A stretch of 23,749 nucleotides of DNA from Plantago elongata (Eukaryota > Streptophyta > Magnoliopsida > Lamiales > Plantaginaceae), in the NCBI GenBank assembly GCA_036897095.1, contig JAYMSP010002527.1, positions 1 through 23,749 on the forward strand. The letters run 5' to 3'. Position 1 is the first letter of the stretch. Every line of letters starts with the position of its first letter. A model generated the notes under the pieces. It had not been told where the DNA came from. It was given only the letters and a program-made list of their open reading frames with translations, and made no database searches. Positions 18,276-23,749 of this stretch are shown here, piece after piece. The translations under genes were made by a program, and so were the position numbers.

Positions 18276-20054
18276 ATGTGTATCTTCATGCACTATGGCT
18301 TCCAAAACATGGCTTGAAGTTTCTGGTACTTCGGACCTTTCCTCTATTTGAACTGTCTAAGTTCCCGTCTCAGAAGGTTGAGGAACCTGCTCAGGTGCAG
18401 GAATTTCTTCAGCAATCAAATCTACTGGCAACTTGAATGTGGAAGCTATGTCAGAATCTTCCATCATTTTGTAATCCACCGCCAAGCCTTCTTCTGCCTA
18501 TTGGGGTGTGACACCTTCAGCTGACCTTTCTTGGATTGCATCTTCTGTAACCTTAGCTTTCTTGATCAAAGAAGCTGAGCTAGAGGCTCCACCATGAGTC
18601 TCTATCCATGATCTCTTGAGTACCATTTAAAGTGGCACATCATCCTCGGAATCAACATCAAAGTCTGGGACAGACTCATCAATTTGATTGAGCTCATTCG
18701 TAGATAGCTCTGGCATCTTGCCTAAGCTAAAGGATCTCCTATCTGAGCTGGAGTCCTTCTGGACTGGAAGGGGTTGTTGGGCTTCAAAATGTTGTGTCGA
18801 CCTTTTTGGTTGAGGAGTGTCATCAATCACAAGCTGTATCCTCTTCCTTGCCCTAGATTTTTTGGTCCTTGGTTTCTTAGCAATTTGGACATCAACCTGT
18901 ATCTCTTCAGATACTCCATCTGCCTGAGCAACCATCTCATCTCTGGCAACCTTTTGAAGGCTTCCTCATGAGTGTGTCGGTACATTGTGTTGGTTACTGG
19001 GATGTCCATGTGCTCTCTGAGCACAACTCCAAATTTCTCTAAAATGTTGCAATCTCAGACCATAGTGCATATTTGACTTGGTATCAGCACGGCCTTTGAT
19101 GATTTTGGGTTCAAATTCATCAACCATGTTCACAAACTTCATGAAGAGATATTTCCCCCAATTGAAGAGGTTATCTCTGTCATTAAGCTCTTTCTGGAGA
19201 ATGGTCATTATCATCCATCTCGACAGACTTATCTGGTCAATGCCTCCTTTGTTTCCATCCAAGCATCTGTTAATGATGTTGGCCAGCACATTCCAGTGCT
19301 CAAAGAGGTGTCTTGTTCTGATGTCTCCCAAAATGAAAGAAGAGGGGCAATCCTCAATCTTATCATTTGTTGCTTCTTCATACAGCACTCTGACACTAGT
19401 ATTCAGAGTCTTATCTCTTGTGTTTATCTTAAATGTTGTTCCACGATTCTTGAGACGGAAGATTTTGCAGAAAGAGTCACAATCAAGATGTATTTCTACA
19501 CCTTGAACCGATTTTATGAACGATTCTTCAACGTTGTTCACAAACCTTGTGTAGACTTGGGAAGAGTTGTAAAACTCTAAGACATCAACTAGAGACAATC
19601 CAGTAGGAGCAGCACAGAGGAACTTCTTAATGTGAGCCTTGGATAGCATCTTCACCACCAAGTTCCTGTCTGGTGTGGAAGAGATAGCCATATTCAAGTA
19701 TTTTTCAACCATATGTACTCTCAATTCATTCTGAGGTTGGAGGTTTAGACCTCTGGGTTGAAATTACCCAGCAAGCGTTTGTTCAACACTTGCAAAATTT
19801 CTTCTCCTTGCTTTTCAGGAGAAGAGGCGGTCGCAACTGAGTTCTTGGATGAGGTCTTTATGGGTGTCATCTCTTATATAGAGTACTGGGTAAGATTAGA
19901 GAAGAATGCTTGAATACGAGAGAAATTAGTCTATCTTTTCAGAAGACTAAGCATAAAACAGATGATAAGCAAATGGTTTTGTAGAAAACTTAGAGAGTTT
20001 TTGCTGTTTTGATGCAAGTGAAAATTTCAGATTTTGTATGTCTCTCACAAGAAT

Positions 20055-20066
20055 CCTTTATATATA
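20055..20066 (-). promoter_or_regulatory. Internal promoter (TATA box) of the extra gene
   Basis: TATATATAAAGG on the minus strand lies about 185 bp before the ATG at 19870, and the leader between them is A/C-rich with no other ATG in strong context. The 0.7 kb before it (20067-20774) has no coding frame, as expected of an upstream regulatory region. This suggests independent transcription, not translation from the full-length element RNA. Confidence 0.55.
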
Positions 20067-20774
20067 GCAAGATAAAATTACATAGATACAACCTACGTAT
20101 AGAAATTTGTATGTGTATCTGTGTACATTGCATCGGCGTGGTATGCGTTTCTACTTTGCATTAAATGCGAGATGGGCCATGATTTTTATTGCAACAGGCA
20201 TTACTTGCCGAGATTTAATCTCACCCGTTGAGATCAATCGTTTATTCATCAAGGGCTAAAATTGTATATCTTTGCAATGATATCAATCAACAAGTGTTCC
20301 CGTTTCCACTTAATGAATTTTGGCAATATGTATCCATAAGTCATTGTTAGTGTGTGAGACTAGAAACCTTTGGTCTTAATTTCAGATAGCAAGTCTTGTT
20401 TTATGTTACTTATAATATAAATGGTAAAAACACAAAACCCTATACATGTTTGACTCTCAGAAATATATACTATGTTAGACTATTAGTTCTCTCACAATTC
20501 ATTACTTTTAAATGATTTTCTGAATTACTGTTTACCACTGGATATTGACCTATCCATAGTATTTGAGTTCTAGTTTTATATACTTATGGACCATATACCA
20601 ACCTATCTTTCTGGACTTTTGCTTCCAGAAGATTTTAGGCTTTCTGAATCATAAGTCTCAGAAACCTTATCATCTTTCTTTCCATGTAGGTTATCTGAAT
20701 ACCCGTTTCAGGAACCTGTTTTCCTTTTTCTTTGATTCTTACCTACTCTTTTAGAGACTTAGAACTTTTCAGTT
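20067..20774 (-). other. Non-coding spacer between RNase H and the extra gene
   Basis: About 700 bp with stops in all frames, beginning right after the pol stop codon. It holds repeated TTCTGA/TCAGAAA strings (20620-20715) but no domain that I recognise. Its length, far more than the short gap usual between pol and a 3' ORF, fits a separate promoter region. Confidence 0.5.
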
Positions 20775-22765
20775 CTAAGGAAACTTAAGTAACCCAAGAC
20801 TATGTCTTAAGGTTAAAAACCTACTTTCTTGGAGTGTCTTGGTGAAGATATCTGCAAGTTGATCTTTAGTACCACCCTTTAGAATCTCTATATTGTTTTT
20901 TTCAACATGATCTATGATGAAGTGGTGTCTAACATCTATGTGTTTAGTTCTGGCATGGAACTTTTGATTCTGAATAATCGCAATAGCACTAGTGTTGTCA
21001 CAGAAAATGGAAGTTTTCTCTTCACTTAGTCCATAGTCTCTGAATTGTTGTTGTATCCATAGTATTTGAGTAGCACAACAATCAGTAGCAATATATTCAG
21101 CCTCTTTGGTAGAAGTAGCAATTGAGTTTTGCTTCTTGCTAAACCATGAGATTAGTCAAGTTCCTAGAAACTGACAAGTTCCTGAAATACTTTTCCTATC
21201 AAGCATTGATCTAGCATAGTCAACATCTGAGTAGCCAACTAAACTCAATCCACTTTCTTTAGGATACCACAGCCCAACTCCTACAGTACCTTTGACATAC
21301 CTTAATATTTTCATAGCAATGTTGTAGTGTGATTGCATAGGATTTGTCTAAAATCAAGCGCACACACCCACTGCATATTGAATATTAGGTCTTCTTGCAG
21401 TAAGGTAGAGAAGTGAACATATCAATTTCCTATAATTATGTTCTTCAACACACTTATCAGATTCAGTATAAGTCATCTTGGTTCATATGCTCATAGGTAT
21501 CTTGGCATTCTTTTCAGAAGGCTTCAGATTAAACTTGTTCAGCATATCTTTTGCATACTTTGTTTGACTAATAAACATTCCATCATTGAGTTGCTTGACT
21601 TGCAATCGTAGGAAATAATTCAATTCTCCCATCATACTCATCTCAAATTTGTTCTTCATGAGATCATCAAAGTCATTACAAACTTGCTTGTCCTTAGATT
21701 CAAATATTATGTCATTAACATATAGTTGAACCAAAAGTAGTTTCCCATAATGGTTTAAGGTGAACAAAGTTTTATCAACTTCACCTTTCTTCAAACCACA
21801 TTCCAGAAGATATTTGGCCAAAGTATCATACCATGCTCTTGGAGCCTGTTTCAGTTCATACAAAGCTTTCTGTAACTTATAGACCATCCTACTTTCTGAG
21901 GAAACTTCAAAGCCTGGTGGTTGATCAACATAGACTTCCTCAACAAGTTTACCATTCAGAAATGCACTTTTAACATTCATCTAGTAAACTTTAAAGTCAT
22001 TATGAGCTGCAAAGGCTAGAAATAGTCTAATTGCATCCAATCTTGCAACGGGTACATATGACTCATCAAAGTCTAGGCATTCAGTCTGGGTGAATCCCTT
22101 GGCAACCAACCTTGCTTTGTGTCTGGTTATTTCACCAGACTCATTCTTCTTGTTTCTCAAAACCCACATAGTTCCAATCATAGATATTTGTTCTACAAAT
22201 GGAACAAGTTTCCAGACCTTGTTTCTCTCAAATTGTTCCAACCCTTCTTGCATTGCAGAGATCCAGTCTTGATCCTTTAATGCATCTTCAATAGTCTTAA
22301 GTTCAACGTTTGAGATAAAACACCCAAAGAGAGAGTAAGCATGTTAAGCTAATGCTCTCCTACTTCTAACACCTTGATCAGTTGAACAAATCACATCCTT
22401 TGCAGGACGATCTCTAATCCATTTCATAATTGGTTTTGAACTAGTAGGATCATTATCTACGTGATATGAATGTAAATCACTACGATTATGATTTGATACT
22501 TCTTCAATATCAGTGATATTTTGTACACTCGAAGTGTGGTAAATATCTGACACTTGTTCAGTGTTAGAGTTTTCTAGAATATGTCTTTCAGAAAGGTTAT
22601 TCCCAGAAAGGTCTCGACGATGATCATTCTCAGTTTCCATTTTTGGAATCCTCATAGGAAATTCTTCATCATATATAAGAGTCATCTGGTTGTTACTAGG
22701 CACATCATACTTTTCTTCATCAGACTCATCCTCAATATTAATGATAGAGTTTCTCCTTTCAGAGT
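20775..22765 (-). pseudogene. Copia pol fragment: linker, reverse transcriptase, RNase H
   Basis: One minus-strand frame is followed from about 22765 to a TAG at 20775-20777. The linker ends KWIRDRPAKDVI...QGVRSRRALA. Reverse transcriptase (22253-21483) has [49 protein letters not shown] and LYVNDIIF. RNase H (21338 to about 20830) has LVGYSDVDYA, DRKSISGTC, STKEAEYIA, HARTKHIDVRHHFI and DQLADIFTKTL. The product copies the element's RNA into DNA. Two catalytic aspartates are replaced: MDVKSAFL reads MNVKSAFL, and YVDD reads YVND. In-frame stops lie near 22345, 21978, 21464, 21350 and 21160. Most fit C-to-T changes in CGA, CAA or CAG codons. Integrase, protease and gag are absent. It is dead. 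Confidence 0.93.
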
Positions 22766-23619
22766 CAGTTCAGTTTGTGAGTAGGTATGTTTACTTTTCG
22801 TCTTTACGAATGTTGTGTCTTGGTGCTCTGTATGTGAACTGTTGTTGGCTTATCGTTCGACTTTACCTTGCTCCATTAGTGTTGATTGTTTATTGGGTAA
22901 TACTATTAGTACCTCGTGACATACAATCTTGCGCTTGCTGCTAATGCAGTGTTACTCTAGGGAGTTACCTATTGTTGAAGTGTGTCTAGTGTGTCTATTG
23001 GCATGGTAGTAGTGTTACTAGACCAAGGTAATGTTGTGTTATGGGCATATTAGATGTGAGTAATGTTTCTGTTCTGTGTGAGGTCTAGGGTTCGAGTCTC
23101 GGCTGTAATATGTTTGTAAGTATTTTAATTATGTGATTTCACAACGTGTCAAAAGATATACAACAAAATGTCTGAAAAGATAAACGGAAGTTTAAACATT
23201 AATAAATATGACGAAGATATCCTTGGAACATTAATTTACAACAAAAAGGGGTTAATTCCAGTATAGAAAAGCTGTCTGGCGGTCGGTTAAAGATGTTAAC
23301 GACGTTTATACTAATATATGTAATTAACTAGTCGACGAATTAGACGATCTTGAGAATAAGCGAGCATCTAAACCAGGTTTGGGCCGAATCTTCATAATAC
23401 CTTGCCTTTACTGGTTTTTGTGAAAATAACTATTTAATAATTGTGATTTGATAACTGTTAATATTATATCAAGCGACGGGACTTGATATAATATTATTTT
23501 ATTCACTGAAGATCAAGTTATGTGCGTATCCCGAAAAGATGATTTCTGATGCAAGTGACGTGTGTGAAACATTTTATAAAAAGCATGGATAAATATTAGC
23601 TCTCATATATGTTGGTGAT
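22766..23619. other. Unclassified repeat-like DNA
   Basis: The copia coding frame ends near 22765 and T/G-rich non-coding sequence follows, similar in style to 13700-15100. A B-box-like GGTTCGAGTC (23089-23098) sits in a GTGTGAGGTCTAGGGTTCGAGTCTC context like tRNA-derived repeats. From about 23135 the strand becomes A-rich, with ATAAACGGAAGTTTAAAC recalling the start of chromovirus LTRs. No coding frame. It may be part of another LTR that continues beyond the window. Confidence 0.35.
23459..23496. repeat. Perfect 15-bp inverted repeat (hairpin) with 8-nt loop
   Basis: TAATATTATATCAAG (23459-23473) and CTTGATATAATATTA (23482-23496) are exact reverse complements around the loop CGACGGGA. No T-run or coding frame ties it to a known terminator. 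Confidence 0.9.
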
Positions 23620-23740
23620 TTGTCTTTGTGACGCCGTCTTTATGACGCTTTGTCTTTGTGACGCCTGTCTACGTGATACTGTCTTTGTGACGCATTGTCT
23701 TTGTGACGCCGTCTTTATGACGCTTTGTCTTTGTGACGCC
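23620..23740. repeat. TGACGC-rich tandem array with higher-order structure
   Basis: Eight units of 14-16 bp, mostly TTGTCTTTGTGACGCC, alternate with GTCTTTATGACGCT. A 46-bp block at 23620-23665 is repeated exactly at 23695-23740, with a diverged unit between. Each full unit carries TGACG, the core bound by plant TGA-type bZIP factors. The array reaches nearly to the window end, where CGAGTACTCG forms a short palindrome. Confidence 0.9.
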
Positions 23741-23749
23741 GAGTACTCG

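Larger units (their letters stand above)
16336..19870 (-). pseudogene. Extra retrotransposon gene: transposon-protein-like domain, basic stretch, acidic exons, coiled coil
   Basis: The ATG at 19868-19870 opens MTPIKTSSKNSV. A one-base shift near 19755 leads into about 250 codons (19724-18966) with LNMAISSTPDRNLV, GVEIHLDCDSFCKIFRL, LSRWMIMTILQKELND and MHYGLRL. These resemble the putative plant transposon protein domain found in extra ORFs of plant retroelements. Two shifts (about 19045 and 18960) follow, then a basic stretch KKPRTKKSRARKR (18884-18840) like a nuclear localisation signal. An acidic Glu/Pro/Ser-rich middle follows, cut by four introns. The last exon has ERRERAFYLENYVHAMFPIE and a coiled coil (about 16690-16480, LKELLEEESKLNQEYHSLIE). 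I see no membrane segment. In-frame stops (18627, 18500, 18358, 17287, 17036 regions) show decay. The C-terminus is cut at 16335. Positionally it matches SIRE envelope-like genes, but its make-up does not suggest an envelope. Confidence 0.7.
16336..22765 (-). mobile_element. 3' part of a SIRE-like copia element with an extra intron-containing gene
   Basis: On the minus strand the order is: integrase-to-RT linker, reverse transcriptase, RNase H (22765 to 20775), a 0.7-kb non-coding spacer, a TATA box (20066), and an additional gene (19870 to 16336). Both LTRs, gag and integrase are missing. The right border near 22765 and the left border at 16335 are abrupt changes of sequence. The same lineage as the gag-only element is plausible, since both show frequent CTGAGAA/TTCTGA strings, but they lie in opposite orientation and share no overlapping part that would test it. 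Confidence 0.75.

Noticed and set aside
16418..19580. Plus-strand open frames opposite the extra copia gene
   Set aside because: They mirror the coding exons on the minus strand and show no domain of their own.
16336..19870. Viral envelope gene
   Set aside because: The position fits, but there is no signal peptide, membrane helix or cleavage-site pattern. The basic run and coiled coil suggest another role.
9052..22765. One single copia element split by the 3-kb block
   Set aside because: The gag part is on the plus strand and the pol part on the minus strand, and the left part already has two LTRs. Two separate elements explain it better, although an inversion within one family cannot be excluded.
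23620..23740. CRISPR array
   Set aside because: Repeats are contiguous 14-16 bp units without unique spacers, in plant nuclear DNA.

Overview
The window is nuclear DNA of a flowering plant, very probably a eudicot. It is AT-rich, has long gene-poor stretches, GT-AG introns, several plant transposable element families, and one intact plant defence-type gene. An asterid source is only an impression from the style of the repeats. I see no bacterial or organellar genes.

Layout: (1) 1-471 is the tail of a Ty3/gypsy element: the last codons of pol, a purine tract and a complete 406-bp 3' LTR. (2) 480-3470 is small-repeat territory: a MITE-like element, a lone exon of an unrecognised gene on the minus strand, two tRNA-like SINE fragments around a 231-bp tandem duplication, and a Stowaway-type MITE. 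(3) 3615-4215 holds the only intact gene, a secreted pathogenesis-related protein 1 (PR-1, CAP family), with TATA box and poly(A) signal. (4) 4220-6480 is AT-rich intergenic DNA. (5) 6501-9051 holds three exons resembling an F-box/repeat protein gene, directly followed by a broken Helitron Rep gene. (6) 9052-13370 is a SIRE-like Ty1/copia derivative inserted into the Helitron coding region. It has two long LTRs, a primer binding site and a decayed gag, but no pol. (7) 13371-16335 is a 3-kb GT/T-rich block ending in CGCTACA, probably a long chromovirus-type LTR. (8) 16336-22765 is the 3' part of a second copia element on the minus strand: reverse transcriptase, RNase H, a long spacer, then an extra gene. 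(9) 22766-23749 is unclassified repeat DNA with a perfect hairpin and a TGACGC-rich tandem array.

The most unusual object is the extra gene of the minus-strand copia element (16336-19870). It has its own TATA box and leader, an N-terminal part resembling the putative plant transposon protein domain, a strongly basic nuclear-localisation-like stretch, an acidic middle cut by four short (82-84 bp) introns, and a C-terminal coiled coil. It lies where envelope-like genes sit in SIRE elements but looks like a nuclear or cytoplasmic protein. The copy is a pseudogene, so it is evidence of an ancestral arrangement, not a working gene.

The mobile elements are degraded by transitions to stop codons (CGA to TGA, CAG/CAA to TAG), by Asp-to-Asn changes at reverse transcriptase catalytic positions, and by frameshifts. 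Only PR-1 is expected to make a functional protein.
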